This document shows positions 23,854-32,395 of a DNA stretch of 32,395 nt, one piece after another. Position numbers and translations under genes: made by a program. The stretch is from Lysobacterales bacterium (GTDB taxonomy: Bacteria; Pseudomonadota; Gammaproteobacteria; Xanthomonadales; SZUA-36). The notes beneath the pieces are model-generated. The model was not told where the DNA came from, did no database searches, and worked only from the letters and a program-made list of their open reading frames with translations. Location of the stretch: the NCBI GenBank assembly GCA_029935455.1, contig JAOZKI010000025.1:1-32395 (forward strand), written 5' to 3'. How positions within the stretch are numbered: position 1 is the first letter of the stretch; each line of letters starts with the position of its first letter.

Positions 23854-25749
23854 ATGATGTTTCGTTCGCTATGGGTTGCCTGTCTGCTAGTGGGCGCTCT
23901 CATGTCGCACCCAGCAGAAGCGGATCAACTCCTTATCGAGGTCAGTGGTGTGGATACGCCCGCCGCTAACAACATCCGTGCGGAGCTCGATGGTGGCTGG
24001 GTGTCCGGCGGCATGTTGACTTCCGAACGTCGCCGGGAGCGATTGCTGAAACTTATCGAGGCGGGTGCAGTCGCCGCCATGCGTCCCTTCGGCTATTACG
24101 AGGCGCAGGCCAGTGCGAGATTGCAACAGCAAGATGATGGCTCCTGGCGTGCAGACATTGCGGTGCAGGCCGGCCCACCGGTTCGCATAGACGATTTGCT
24201 TTTAGAGATCAGCGGTGAGGGTGCTGAGTCGCCGGATCTGCGCGCGTGGGAAACGCGCTGGCCCCTGCATGGGGGCGAGGTCCTGAATCAGGTCGCCTGG
24301 GACGCGCAGATAGCACAGCTGCGCGATTTGCTGGAAGCGGACGGTTATTTCAATGCCGTATTTGTCCAGCAACGGATTGAGCTTTATGCGTCTGAGCAGC
24401 GCGCAGATCTGTTTCTGGAGGTGCATACGGGGCCTCGTTCCGTGTTCGGTGAGGTGGTTTTTGAGCAGGACTTTCTGGCGCCTTACGTGTTGGCGCCGGT
24501 GCCCCGGTTTCGGCCCGGTGAACCCTATGCGCAATGGCAGGTTGATCAGCTTCGAACGGACCTCTGGAAGCTGGGTTTTTTCGGCACGGTTAACGTTAGC
24601 GAGGAGCGCTCATCTGGCCTGGCCCCGCCGACCGTTGACCTGAGGGTGGAGTTGACACCGGGCAAGCGCAATACCCATCAGGGCACATTAGGCTACGGGA
24701 CCGATACGGAATGGCGCGCCCAGTATCGCTGGCAGCGCCATCTGCTCTCAGAACGTGGTGACTCGCTCTCGCTTGGCACCTCGTGGCAAAAACGCACGCG
24801 CAAGCTCCTGCTAACCGGTGAATATCGACTGCCCCGTCGTGCACGCCGTCAGGAGTACTGGCTGTTCAGTCCAAGTCTGGCCCAGGAAGACCAGCTGTTT
24901 GAGCTCGACATTGATGGTCAGGACGAGAAGTTGCCGATAGCCGAGGGGCGTCTGGATGAGGCCTTTGCCCGTCTGGGCCGCGTCAGGCTGCGGAATCCCC
25001 GTAACAGCCGTGAACAACTGATCGAAACAATATTTCTTCAGTTTGTTTCAGAAGACAATGAATTTGCTGAGATTTCTGACCTGGATCGTGCTGCTCTACG
25101 CCACAGTGCTCCGCTGATCCCCGGTGGTCGAGTGAACTCGCTGGCACTGGGCATTGAGTGGGATCTGCCGGTGCTAACGGGGCGGGGTTTTGATCTCAGC
25201 GGTCACCGACAGCGCGCCAGCCTGTTTAGCTCCAGTGATCGCTGGGGTTCGGACGTTAGCTACAGCCAAATCTACCTGTCGTCGCGCTGGAACCTCCGGC
25301 TCAATGACGACTGGCGCTTACTGCTGCGTGGCGAAGCGGCATACAGTGACGCCGAGGTACGGGAGCTTTCCTTTGAGCGCCAGGGTTTGCAGCTGGAGGT
25401 TTCCTTGACTGAGCTGCCCGTTCGCTATCGGTTCAAGGCTGGCGGTGGGTTCAGTGTTCGAGGTTATGGCTACGAAAGCCTGAGTAATAACGGCCTGGGC
25501 TCCAATCATTTGCTTACCGCAAGTGTGGAGTTGGAGCGTCGACTGGTGGGTGATTGGTCCGTCAGCACGTTCTTTGATACGGGGAATGCTTTCAATGACT
25601 GGAGCCAACCTGGCCTGCGCAAGGGCGCGGGCCTTGGGCTGCGTTGGTATGCGCTGGGTTTTCCGCTGCGTCTTGATGTGGCTTCGGCGCTGGATCTACC
25701 CGGCAATCCCTGGCGGCTGCATCTGACGCTGGGCACGACACTTTTCTGA
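23854..25749 (+). CDS. tamA: Translocation and assembly module outer-membrane subunit TamA
   Basis: An Omp85-family outer-membrane barrel that works with TamB in inserting outer-membrane proteins and moving lipids. Signal peptide of 23 residues (cut after HPAEA). Three POTRA-type domains at about 25-265, of which the last two include LRDLLEADGYFNAV and LRTDLWKLGFFGTVNV. The barrel has the Omp85 motif KAGGGFSVRGYGYES and ends in LHLTLGTTLF with the C-terminal Phe used for barrel recognition. The length of 631 residues is close to E. coli TamA (577). Two ATGs lie in tandem (23854, 23857), without a strong ribosome binding site. The TGA overlaps the tamB ATG by one base. Confidence 0.93.
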   Translation: MMFRSLWVACLLVGALMSHPAEADQLLIEVSGVDTPAANNIRAELDGGWVSGGMLTSERRRERLLKLIEAGAVAAMRPFGYYEAQASARLQQQDDGSWRADIAVQAGPPVRIDDLLLEISGEGAESPDLRAWETRWPLHGGEVLNQVAWDAQIAQLRDLLEADGYFNAVFVQQRIELYASEQRADLFLEVHTGPRSVFGEVVFEQDFLAPYVLAPVPRFRPGEPYAQWQVDQLRTDLWKLGFFGTVNVSEERSSGLAPPTVDLRVELTPGKRNTHQGTLGYGTDTEWRAQYRWQRHLLSERGDSLSLGTSWQKRTRKLLLTGEYRLPRRARRQEYWLFSPSLAQEDQLFELDIDGQDEKLPIAEGRLDEAFARLGRVRLRNPRNSREQLIETIFLQFVSEDNEFAEISDLDRAALRHSAPLIPGGRVNSLALGIEWDLPVLTGRGFDLSGHRQRASLFSSSDRWGSDVSYSQIYLSSRWNLRLNDDWRLLLRGEAAYSDAEVRELSFERQGLQLEVSLTELPVRYRFKAGGGFSVRGYGYESLSNNGLGSNHLLTASVELERRLVGDWSVSTFFDTGNAFNDWSQPGLRKGAGLGLRWYALGFPLRLDVASALDLPGNPWRLHLTLGTTLF

Positions 25750-28700
25750 TGCGCAGGCGCAGACCTATGCTCCGGGGCTTTTTACTTGGCGCTACCGTGC
25801 TGCTGGTGCTGAGTGCGCTGTCCGTTGGTTGGCTGCTGCGCAGTGAGCAGGGCGCCCGTTTCCTGTTGCACCGCATCGGTGCTGGCCAGGGACTCTCCTA
25901 TGGCACGCTGCGGGGCGACCTGTGGCATGGGCTCACCCTGCAGGAGGCCCGGTGGCGCACGGATACGCTCACCTGGTCAGCGCAAGCTCTGGTTCTGAAA
26001 GTCAGACTCGGCTGGCGCGATCAGAGTCTGCGCATTAGACAGCTGGATATTAAGACGCTGCATGTGGACTCGACCGCCGGTGGCGCCGCACGAAAGCCGA
26101 ACCTGGAGTCCTGGTCCCGGTCTTTGCCTCTACCCGCCGCGCCGGTCCCTATCCATTTGGAGCAGTTGCGTATTACCGGCGGGTCATGGCAAGGCCCGGC
26201 GCAGACGCTGCAGGCGCCCCATGCGTTGCTTCTGGGCAACGGGGTCTGGCGTGGCACCCGGGTGGAGTTGCAACTGCACGCAGAGGCCCCCGGGCTGGAA
26301 ATCAAGCTGGTGGGTGATGTGCGCCAACAGGGCCCTGGCAGCGCCCTCGAACTGGAAGCGCGCTTGGCCGGTCACCAGTGGCATGGACAGCTGCCTAAAG
26401 CGATGCAGTTGCAGATGGAATGGCTGGATTTTCAGCCGCAAATCAGCCTTAGGCTTCGCACGAGTGAACCGGCCCTTGAGGTCATTGGTACGGTAGAAGA
26501 GCTGATGCAGGAGCCGCAGCTCAAGCTCAGCGTAGTGGGTGACTCCGTCACATTACCGGGTTGGCCGGACGCACTGTTCTCGTCGCTTGAGGGTCGATTG
26601 CACGGCGCCCTATTGGCACCGGAGTTTTCCCTGGCTGGCAATCTCGTCATGCCCGACCAGCCGCCGATTCCGGTTACCAGTGAGGGACAATTTGACCAGG
26701 ATGCGCTGGAGCTAAGTCGGTTGGTGGCCGACTTGCCGTCCGGTGCCGTCACAGCCAGGGGGCGTTATCCGTGGGCGGAGCGGGACGAGCTATGGGCCGA
26801 CCTGGACTGGGAGGCCTTGCGCTGGCCTCTGCTGGGTGAGCCATTGCTGGAAAGCCCGACGGGCAACGCGAGGCTTCGTGGCACCATGGATGCTTGGGTG
26901 CTCGAGTCGGCGCTGGACCTGCTCGCCGCCGAGGATTTGCCAGTAGGCGCCGAACTGCGGGGCCATGGGGGGCGGTCACGGGCCCAGTTTTCGCTTGATT
27001 CACTCAGCCTTCTTGCCGGTCGGGTGGAGGGGACGGTGGATCTGGATTGGCGCCATGAGCTGACTGGTCAGGCGCAGTTTACCGCGCAGGGCATGGAGCC
27101 AGGCCGTTACTGGCCCGATTGGCCAGGCCGTCTCAGCGGCAAGGCTGACCTGAGCTGGCAGGACGGAGTGTTAGCCATTGAGTTCCAGCAATGGTCGGGC
27201 ACCCTGCGCGGTGAGTCTTTGCGCCTAGAGGGAGGATTACAAAAAGGCCTGGAGGGCTGGTCTGCCCAGGCTTTAGCGCTGGATGCGGGCAGCGCATCTT
27301 TCTGGGTTGATGGCCGTCTCGGTGCACAGCTCAGTTTGCGGGTCCATGCGCTGGCGCCGGGCTGGTTCCAGGATTGGTTGGGTGGTGCTGTTGTCGGACA
27401 GCTGCAATGGCAGGGCCAGGATCCTCAACCTCTGAGTTTCATTGATCTGGAACTGGAGCAATTCTCTCTGGGTGAGCTGTCTCTGGCCACCGCCAGTGTC
27501 CGCGGTGGTGCCCGTATCGGGTCCGAGACAAGCCTTACTCTGGCGGCCAGTGAGCTGACTCTGGGCGACCGGGAGCTGGGCGCCTTGCGCGGGCAAGTGA
27601 CGGGGCGGCCTGAGCAACATCGGTTGGAGCTGGCCCTTACTGAAGCGCCCTTCACTGGCACGCTGGCACTCACGGGCCAACTGGATCTTGCTGCGCCTGA
27701 GCTGAGCTGGGAGGGGCAGCTGAGCACCCTCGAGGCGGCTCAGAACGGACAGCCGTTGGGTGCGCTCCGGAAGCCTGCAGCGCTGCGTCTGGATAAGGCG
27801 AAGCTTCAGCTTCAAGCACTGTGTCTGGATCTCAGGCCATCCGGCTCCCTGTGCTTCGATGGTGCTCTGAGCCAAGAGCGCCTCTACGGCGCTGAAGCTC
27901 GGCTGGACGCGATCCCGCTGGTCGTCTTTCAGCACTGGATTAACGCGGACCTTGAGTTGAGCCAGGATCTTAGTGGCACGCTGGACTGGCGCTGGCCTGA
28001 GGGTTCGGCACCCAGCGGTCAGTTTGAGCTGACCCTCAGTGAGGGCCAGGTGGCCGGGCTCACGCCCACTGGGCGGGCGCTGCGTACCGGTGTGGGGTTC
28101 TGGTCAGGGCAGCTCAATGCAAAGGGTGAGGCCAGCAGTTCTCTCAGTCTGGACCTGGCCGATCATGGGCGTGCCAGCGCGAACATCACGCTCAGCGATG
28201 CATTGAACTACCGGCAGGCACAGATCCGGGGAGAGGCTCAGCTGGCGCTGGATGATCTGGGAACGCTGCGCGGCCTGCTGACCAACCTGGACCTGCTTGA
28301 AGGGCGCCTGGCGCTCCAGCTTGCGATTGCTGGCACCGGGTCTGAACCGGAGCTGCGTGGTGACCTGCAGCTTGCTGAGGCGGCTATGGATATCCCCATT
28401 CTGGGGTCGCAACTGCGATCGGTAAATCTGGACGGCCGCCTCAGGGGGCCACAGAGGCTCCAGTTTGAAGGTGACTTTGCGCTCGGTGCTGGTAGCGGGC
28501 GCCTGGTGGGCGACATGCAGGTGCCTGCGCTGGACGACTGGCAGCTGCACGCGCTGTTGACGGGTGAGGATCTGGCCCTGATCCGGTTACAGGACCTGCG
28601 TTTGGATATGGACAGTGCTTTGCAGCTCGCACTTACGCCTCGGGCGCTGGAACTGAGCGGGGCGCTGCACGTGCCCCGCGCGACTCTGGCGCCAGTGGCC

Positions 28701-29372
28701 TCGCTGCTGGATCGGCAAACGGAAAGTCCAGACCTGGTACGCATGGATGAGATAGCGCCTGGTGAGCAGGTCGATGCGGTCTTTCGTACCACCGGCCGGG
28801 TAGGTTTGTCGCTGGGGGATGCGGTCTGGCTTGATACGTCGGGTGCGCGCCTTCAGCTCGAAGGGGGGATCAGCATGGATTGGCGGGGTGCGCCTGTGCC
28901 GCGGGCGACCGGTGTGGTGCTGACCCAGGGCGAACTATCGGCCTGGGGGCCCAGCCTTTCCGTTCGTAACGGCCTGCTTCGCTGGACGGATTCGCCCCTG
29001 GATGATCCCGTGTTAGACCTGCGTGCGGAGCGAGATGTGTTCGGAAATACTGAGATTCGCGCGGCCGGGATCAGCATCGCAGGTTCCGTGGAACAGTTAA
29101 CCATTGAACCCTATACGCGACCGCTCACCAGTCGCGAGCGTGCCTGGGCCCTGCTACTCACTGGCTCGGATATCAATTTAGGGCAGGGTATTGGCGCTTT
29201 TGACGTGGGGTCTTACATCGCTCCTGGTGTCTTTCTTAGCTATGGCATCAGTCTTTTTGATAGCGAAAACGTGGTCGGCCTGCGCTATGACCTGAGTCGT
29301 AATTGGGGCGTGAAAGCGACCTCCAGTCAACGCGCTTCAGGTGTTGACCTCTCCTATACGATCGAGGACTGA
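25749..29372 (+). CDS. tamB: Translocation and assembly module inner-membrane subunit TamB
   Basis: An AsmA/YhdP-like protein that spans the periplasm from the inner membrane to TamA. It has a basic start (MRRRRPM), one membrane helix at about 9-29, then about 1,150 residues of repeating beta strands. The C-terminal TamB domain (DUF490, roughly the last 330 residues) ends with LRYDLSRNWGVKATSSQ and GVDLSYTIED, close to the usual end of TamB proteins. At 1,207 residues it is a little shorter than E. coli TamB (1,259). It is coupled to tamA through a TGATG overlap. It ends 14 bases from the stop of the convergent pldA gene, with no clear terminator between them. Confidence 0.93.
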   Translation: MRRRRPMLRGFLLGATVLLVLSALSVGWLLRSEQGARFLLHRIGAGQGLSYGTLRGDLWHGLTLQEARWRTDTLTWSAQALVLKVRLGWRDQSLRIRQLDIKTLHVDSTAGGAARKPNLESWSRSLPLPAAPVPIHLEQLRITGGSWQGPAQTLQAPHALLLGNGVWRGTRVELQLHAEAPGLEIKLVGDVRQQGPGSALELEARLAGHQWHGQLPKAMQLQMEWLDFQPQISLRLRTSEPALEVIGTVEELMQEPQLKLSVVGDSVTLPGWPDALFSSLEGRLHGALLAPEFSLAGNLVMPDQPPIPVTSEGQFDQDALELSRLVADLPSGAVTARGRYPWAERDELWADLDWEALRWPLLGEPLLESPTGNARLRGTMDAWVLESALDLLAAEDLPVGAELRGHGGRSRAQFSLDSLSLLAGRVEGTVDLDWRHELTGQAQFTAQGMEPGRYWPDWPGRLSGKADLSWQDGVLAIEFQQWSGTLRGESLRLEGGLQKGLEGWSAQALALDAGSASFWVDGRLGAQLSLRVHALAPGWFQDWLGGAVVGQLQWQGQDPQPLSFIDLELEQFSLGELSLATASVRGGARIGSETSLTLAASELTLGDRELGALRGQVTGRPEQHRLELALTEAPFTGTLALTGQLDLAAPELSWEGQLSTLEAAQNGQPLGALRKPAALRLDKAKLQLQALCLDLRPSGSLCFDGALSQERLYGAEARLDAIPLVVFQHWINADLELSQDLSGTLDWRWPEGSAPSGQFELTLSEGQVAGLTPTGRALRTGVGFWSGQLNAKGEASSSLSLDLADHGRASANITLSDALNYRQAQIRGEAQLALDDLGTLRGLLTNLDLLEGRLALQLAIAGTGSEPELRGDLQLAEAAMDIPILGSQLRSVNLDGRLRGPQRLQFEGDFALGAGSGRLVGDMQVPALDDWQLHALLTGEDLALIRLQDLRLDMDSALQLALTPRALELSGALHVPRATLAPVASLLDRQTESPDLVRMDEIAPGEQVDAVFRTTGRVGLSLGDAVWLDTSGARLQLEGGISMDWRGAPVPRATGVVLTQGELSAWGPSLSVRNGLLRWTDSPLDDPVLDLRAERDVFGNTEIRAAGISIAGSVEQLTIEPYTRPLTSRERAWALLLTGSDINLGQGIGAFDVGSYIAPGVFLSYGISLFDSENVVGLRYDLSRNWGVKATSSQRASGVDLSYTIED

Positions 29373-29386
29373 AGGGGCAGGGCAGT

Positions 29387-30391
29387 TTAATCCAGCCAGT
29401 CAGTGATAGAGATGCCAATGCCCAGTCGGTTCACGCGTCGGTCATAGTCGATCAGGCTTTCTCCATAGCCGTAAAAATACTGCACATAGCCCTTCAGATA
29501 GGGATAGTCGAAAACGGGGAAACTCCAACCCAGCTCGACGGCGCCCCGTTCGAAACGACTTTCCAGCTGATTGCGTACCATGGTGCTCAGCACGTGGCCG
29601 TTATGGTCCCAGGCTGCCCGAATCTCGCCATGGCCCAAATAGTCGTCGATATCCGGGTTATCGCTGTTTTTGTCATTGCGATCCAGCCAAATCCAGGGTT
29701 TCACGCTGAGGGCAAAACCTTCCCGTGCGAAGATGAAGTTGGCATACATGCGATTCCAGCTGCGGGACAGGAGTTCCGCGCGCCCGTTGGATTGATGCAC
29801 CAGGCCAACCGTATTCAGGCGGTTCGTTAGGCCCCAGATTTTCCAGTCGTTACGGAACTGAACCCACAGCTCAGGTTCATGGTTGGTTTCCCGGAAGGGG
29901 GCGGAGTTTTCGCCGTTATAGGCCTGCCAAAAGGAGCGGTTCGTATAGGCGGTGAAGATATCCATACGTCCATCGAACAGGTCGATGGCCAGAGGTACCT
30001 TGAAACTGAATTGAAACTGGATTTCCACATCGTCGTTCAGATAGTCCGGATCCAGTTGTTGGACCAGAGAGCCGTCCCAGCCACGCTGATTATAAGCGGC
30101 ACCGAGAATATAGTTGGGCTTGTGGGCAAGGATGCTAAAGGGTTGCGAGGCCGCAGAGCGTTCTGCCGCCAGCCGCTTGTCGAGAGCTGCTGCAGGCGGC
30201 GCCAGTGGCTCAGGCTCACTCTCACAGCGGGCGCGCATCTCGCCCAGCGTGAGGGTATCGGCACCCGTTTCCAGGAAACCCTGCAGGCAACTGCGCTGAT
30301 CAGGCGTCTGCTCGGCATGGGCCGGTGCAAGGCAGGCCAAAGCCGTCAAGAGGGGCAAAAGGATCAGGCCGGCTCGGTGTAGATCAATCAT
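29387..30391 (-). CDS. pldA: Outer-membrane phospholipase A (OMPLA)
   Basis: A 12-strand barrel that hydrolyses mislocalised phospholipids in the outer leaflet; active as a calcium-dependent dimer. The catalytic triad is complete: His199 and Ser201 in VHQSNGR and Asn213 in SWNRMY, each offset by exactly 57 from E. coli His142, Ser144 and Asn156. The extra N-terminal length is a signal peptide (cut near APAHA) plus a region of about 60 residues with two cysteines and a proline-rich stretch. The barrel ends near GIGISITDWLD. The ribosome binding site is weak. It sits convergent with tamB and downstream of a minus-strand terminator, so it has its own transcript. Confidence 0.96.
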   Translation of the reverse strand: MIDLHRAGLILLPLLTALACLAPAHAEQTPDQRSCLQGFLETGADTLTLGEMRARCESEPEPLAPPAAALDKRLAAERSAASQPFSILAHKPNYILGAAYNQRGWDGSLVQQLDPDYLNDDVEIQFQFSFKVPLAIDLFDGRMDIFTAYTNRSFWQAYNGENSAPFRETNHEPELWVQFRNDWKIWGLTNRLNTVGLVHQSNGRAELLSRSWNRMYANFIFAREGFALSVKPWIWLDRNDKNSDNPDIDDYLGHGEIRAAWDHNGHVLSTMVRNQLESRFERGAVELGWSFPVFDYPYLKGYVQYFYGYGESLIDYDRRVNRLGIGISITDWLD

Positions 30392-30433
30392 GGCAGATGC
30401 TCGTTGGGAAAGGTGCAGTTTAACGTGTCAGGC

Positions 30434-30459
30434 AAAAAGAAACCCCGCCGAGGCGGGGC
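30434..30459 (-). terminator. Rho-independent terminator of the DUF3313-like pair
   Basis: Read on the minus strand: CCCCGCC, two-base turn (or CCCCGC around a four-base loop), GGCGGGG, then TTTCTTTTT. It lies downstream of the DUF3313-like genes and upstream of pldA. Confidence 0.88.
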
Positions 30460-30507
30460 TGTGGTGTACTGCTAGGGGCTGGCCTTGCGTGGCGATGACG
30501 CCAGGGC

Positions 30508-31170
30508 CTACGGTGACGATTCGGTTTGCCGAACTTCGTTCAGGCCGTCAGTAAGGGTATTCGCCCAGCGTTTCAAAATCCGATCAGCCGCCGCCTTATT
30601 GGTAACGGAGTTTGACCACATCATGTAGCCCCGATGGGGGTCTTCCTTCCGATCCATGGCCTGGGCCAGTAACTGGCCGGTTTCAGAGTCGGCCAGGTTG
30701 AGGTTCAAGGTCATATAACCCGCGCTTTCCGTATAGCTGTCGCGGCGCCCGGCGCTCGGCAGGTCGGGGGCATTGATGTACAGGTCGGTGATGCTGGGTG
30801 TGATTTCAAGTACATCCGCACCTGCTTCGCTGACCAGGGTATAGCCGCCTTCTGTCAGGGCTTTGGAGAAGGTTTCGCCGAGATCGGCTGCGAGTCGTGC
30901 CCGGATGTTGGTGATGTCCTGTTCCGGAATAACGCGCCGTTCATTCCGCTGTAGATCCCGCTCCCAATTCTTTTTAAAGGCCACGGTCGCCGGTTGAAGC
31001 AGGATTTTGTCGTAGCCGCTGAAATCCGCGCCGGGGGCCATGTAAACCGCCTGCATTTTGCTGCCTTTTACCCGTTCCAGGCCGTCGGCTGTCACATCTG
31101 GGAACTTTTTGGCATGTGCGCTGACGCTTAAGAGCGAGCCGGTCAGGGCCACCAGGATCCATTTGTTCAT
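30508..31170 (-). CDS. DUF3313-like exported protein, second of two tandem paralogues
   Basis: A periplasmic or secreted protein of 220 residues; signal peptide cut near VSAHA. After it come YDKILLQP, RRVIPEQDI, a helix (RLAADLGETFSKAL), DVLEITPSITDLYINAPD and SAGRR-x-SYTESAGYMTLNL. The order fits the DUF3313 pattern (GADFSGYDK near the start, the conserved helix, then strands with LADSETGQLLAQ). No lipobox Cys is present, although many DUF3313 proteins are lipoproteins. The gene has GGAGG with a nine-base spacer, and it follows its paralogue after 16 bases. Function is unknown. Confidence 0.75.
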   Translation of the reverse strand: MNKWILVALTGSLLSVSAHAKKFPDVTADGLERVKGSKMQAVYMAPGADFSGYDKILLQPATVAFKKNWERDLQRNERRVIPEQDITNIRARLAADLGETFSKALTEGGYTLVSEAGADVLEITPSITDLYINAPDLPSAGRRDSYTESAGYMTLNLNLADSETGQLLAQAMDRKEDPHRGYMMWSNSVTNKAAADRILKRWANTLTDGLNEVRQTESSP

Positions 31171-31186
31171 CGTTATTTACCTCCAA

Positions 31187-31870
31187 TTATGGGCCAACAG
31201 CAACAGGCTGATCCCAGGGATATGAGGCCAATTCGTCGCCGAGTTCTCGGGCCCAGCCCCGCAACATACGCCGGGCGGTAGCTTCATTCGATACGCGGGT
31301 GCGCCATTCAAACACATTGCGCCGCGGATCGCGCTTACGATCACGAACCTGTCCAATCACCTCGTTGCTGTCACCATCACGCAGATTGAGTAGCAGGGTG
31401 AGTTGCCCCGCACTCTGAGCATAGCTGAAGCGCCGCCCTGGTGCGCTGCTATCAGGCGCCGTGATATCGAGATTAACGATATTTGGTCGCAGTATCAGGG
31501 TATTCGGGCCTGGTTCGGCAACGATATTGAACCCGTCTTTCTTCAGTTGATTCTGGAATACGGTCACGGTCAGTTCGCTCAGATCGCTTTTGATGCGCTC
31601 AATATCGCGTTGGGTAATGCGATTCGCATCAAAACGGTTCTGATCCCGCTGCCAGCCCTTTCGCAAGCTGACGTCTGGCTCCTCAATAAAAATATTGCTG
31701 TAACCGGCCAGGGCGCTTTCTCCTTTTAACCAGACTTCATCGAAGGTCGGGTTGGGAATCTTGGTGAGACCGGCCACCGGCTCGCTTGCCGGATGGGCCT
31801 GGGCACTTGCAGCACTGAGGCTAAGGAGACCCGCCAGGAGGAGGTGTTTCGAGAAATAGGGTGTGCTCAT
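31187..31870 (-). CDS. DUF3313-like exported protein, first of two tandem paralogues
   Basis: A 227-residue protein with signal peptide (cut near ASAQA). It aligns with its neighbour over most of its length: YSNIFIEEPDVSLRKGWQRD against YDKILLQPATVAFKKNWERD, then NITDAPD-like DITAPDSS, APGRRFSYAQSAG, LLLNLRDGDSNEVIGQVRDRK and RMLRGWARELGDEL at the end. The pairing of both genes, with separate signal peptides and the same strand, shows a gene duplication that has diverged strongly. The ATG at 31870 has only a weak ribosome binding site. It is upstream of its paralogue in the same transcript. Confidence 0.75.
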   Translation of the reverse strand: MSTPYFSKHLLLAGLLSLSAASAQAHPASEPVAGLTKIPNPTFDEVWLKGESALAGYSNIFIEEPDVSLRKGWQRDQNRFDANRITQRDIERIKSDLSELTVTVFQNQLKKDGFNIVAEPGPNTLILRPNIVNLDITAPDSSAPGRRFSYAQSAGQLTLLLNLRDGDSNEVIGQVRDRKRDPRRNVFEWRTRVSNEATARRMLRGWARELGDELASYPWDQPVAVGP

Positions 31871-31995
31871 GATGTTCTACCGCGCAACGGCACCGGTCGT
31901 GCCTGTTAAATGCGACAGCAAAAAGCGCCGATGGTTCGCACGGCTTGTGTGGCCTGACGTAGCAGGCAACCGACCAGGGGCTAGCGGCGTAGGAC

Positions 31996-32133
31996 TTATT
32001 CCTGCCAGAGAGAGCGCAGGTCAATGGTGGGCAACCGGTTGCCGACCACAGAGCCAAGCGCAAGGCCCGTGACCACCGACACAAGGCCGAGTGAAGGGTT
32101 CAGGTATTCCAGGTGCTGTAGTAAGGGGACCAT
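31996..32133 (-). CDS. Small membrane-protein candidate (45 codons)
   Basis: A 45-codon ORF with ATG at 32133 and TAA at 31996. AAGGA lies six bases before the ATG, the best site in this area. The peptide starts MVPLLQHLEYLN and has a hydrophobic, glycine-rich stretch at residues 14-31 (SLGLVSVVTGLALGSVVG), long enough for one membrane helix, and a polar end RLPTIDLRSLWQE. No family recognised. It lies 125 bases upstream of the DUF3313-like pair on the same strand and could share its transcript. It is short, so it may be spurious. Confidence 0.5.
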   Translation of the reverse strand: MVPLLQHLEYLNPSLGLVSVVTGLALGSVVGNRLPTIDLRSLWQE

Positions 32134-32357
32134 GTCGCATCCTTTCTTTTGTTCCGCAAATAAGCAAACGTGAGTGAGCCGGAAAAAATATAACGCAGCT
32201 TGATGACTTTATGCGAGTTTTTATCACTTCACATGCTCAATATGCGGGCCTGTGCGTCAGGAGCGGGTGAAAAAAGCGTGTTGCCGCAGCCTCGTGTTAG
32301 CTGTGCGCAGCTGGCAGCAATTTTTTGTGGGCCGCCTATACTGTGACGACGGATTGG

Positions 32358-32395
32358 ATGAACGATGTCATGAATCAACAGGAAATAGACACGCT
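32358..32395 (+). CDS. Start of a gene cut by the window end
   Basis: An ATG at 32358 with a second in-frame ATG at 32370, reading MNDVMNQQEIDT before the window ends. A weak GGATTGG lies upstream, and TATACT at 32337-32342 could be a -10 without a clear -35. Too little is present to name the product. Confidence 0.4.
   Translation, partial: MNDVMNQQEIDT

Noticed and set aside
32311-32330. Possible sigma-54 promoter (TGGCAG...) before the last gene
   Set aside because: The GG of the -24 element is present, but the GC of the -12 element is absent at the right distance.

Overview
The window is a continuous stretch of chromosome from a GC-rich gammaproteobacterium. The strongest evidence is the conserved block tRNA-Leu, tig, clpP, clpX, lon, hupB, ppiD, fabI, in an order I recall from Pseudomonas and its relatives. 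The ubiquinone gene coq7, the pair tamA-tamB, outer-membrane phospholipase A and PepQ also fit. An AlkB-family membrane hydroxylase suggests an aerobic, possibly hydrocarbon- or lipid-using, probably aquatic organism. I cannot name the genus from sequence alone.

Layout. Positions 1-960 hold one exported protein of unknown function. Positions 985-1770 hold a tRNA array (Arg-ACG, Pro-TGG, Arg-TCT, His-GTG, Ser-GGA) behind a near-consensus promoter, with three terminator-like hairpins. Positions 1854-5851 are a variable block: an exported beta-propeller protein with a sorting-signal-like C-terminus, an FKBP-type isomerase, Coq7, an EamA transporter and the AlkB-like hydroxylase. The last two genes overlap tail to tail. 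Positions 6080-15131 are the protein quality-control block: tRNA-Leu, trigger factor, ClpP, ClpX, Lon, HU-beta, tRNA-Val, tRNA-Asp and PpiD. A sigma-32-like promoter lies before lon and a structured leader before hupB. Positions 15200-17687 (minus strand) carry FabI, a class I dihydroorotase and YidD. Positions 17730-20171 carry a zinc-finger-less DksA (plus strand) against SufE and CysS (minus strand). Positions 20373-23794 carry PepQ, an unknown soluble protein, a short ZIP-like membrane protein and a GNAT acetyltransferase. Positions 23854-31870 form an envelope region: TamA and TamB (plus), then phospholipase A and two tandem DUF3313-like exported paralogues (minus). A 45-codon membrane-protein ORF and the first codons of another gene close the window.

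How the genes fit together. Trigger factor folds nascent chains, ClpXP and Lon degrade failed products, and PpiD helps fold exported proteins. TamA-TamB, phospholipase A and YidD all act on the envelope. FabI, Coq7 and the AlkB-like enzyme deal with lipids or lipid-like substrates. DksA and the GC-rich region between the -10 box and the start of the first tRNA fit growth-rate control of stable RNA.

I found no CRISPR array, insertion sequence, integrase, prophage or toxin-antitoxin module, and no clearly new multi-gene system. The most interesting items are the hupB leader, the zinc-less DksA with a palindrome before its gene, the divergent AlkB-like enzyme, the short ZIP-like protein, the DUF3313 pair with the small ORF upstream, and an untranslated structured stretch at about 23092-23241.
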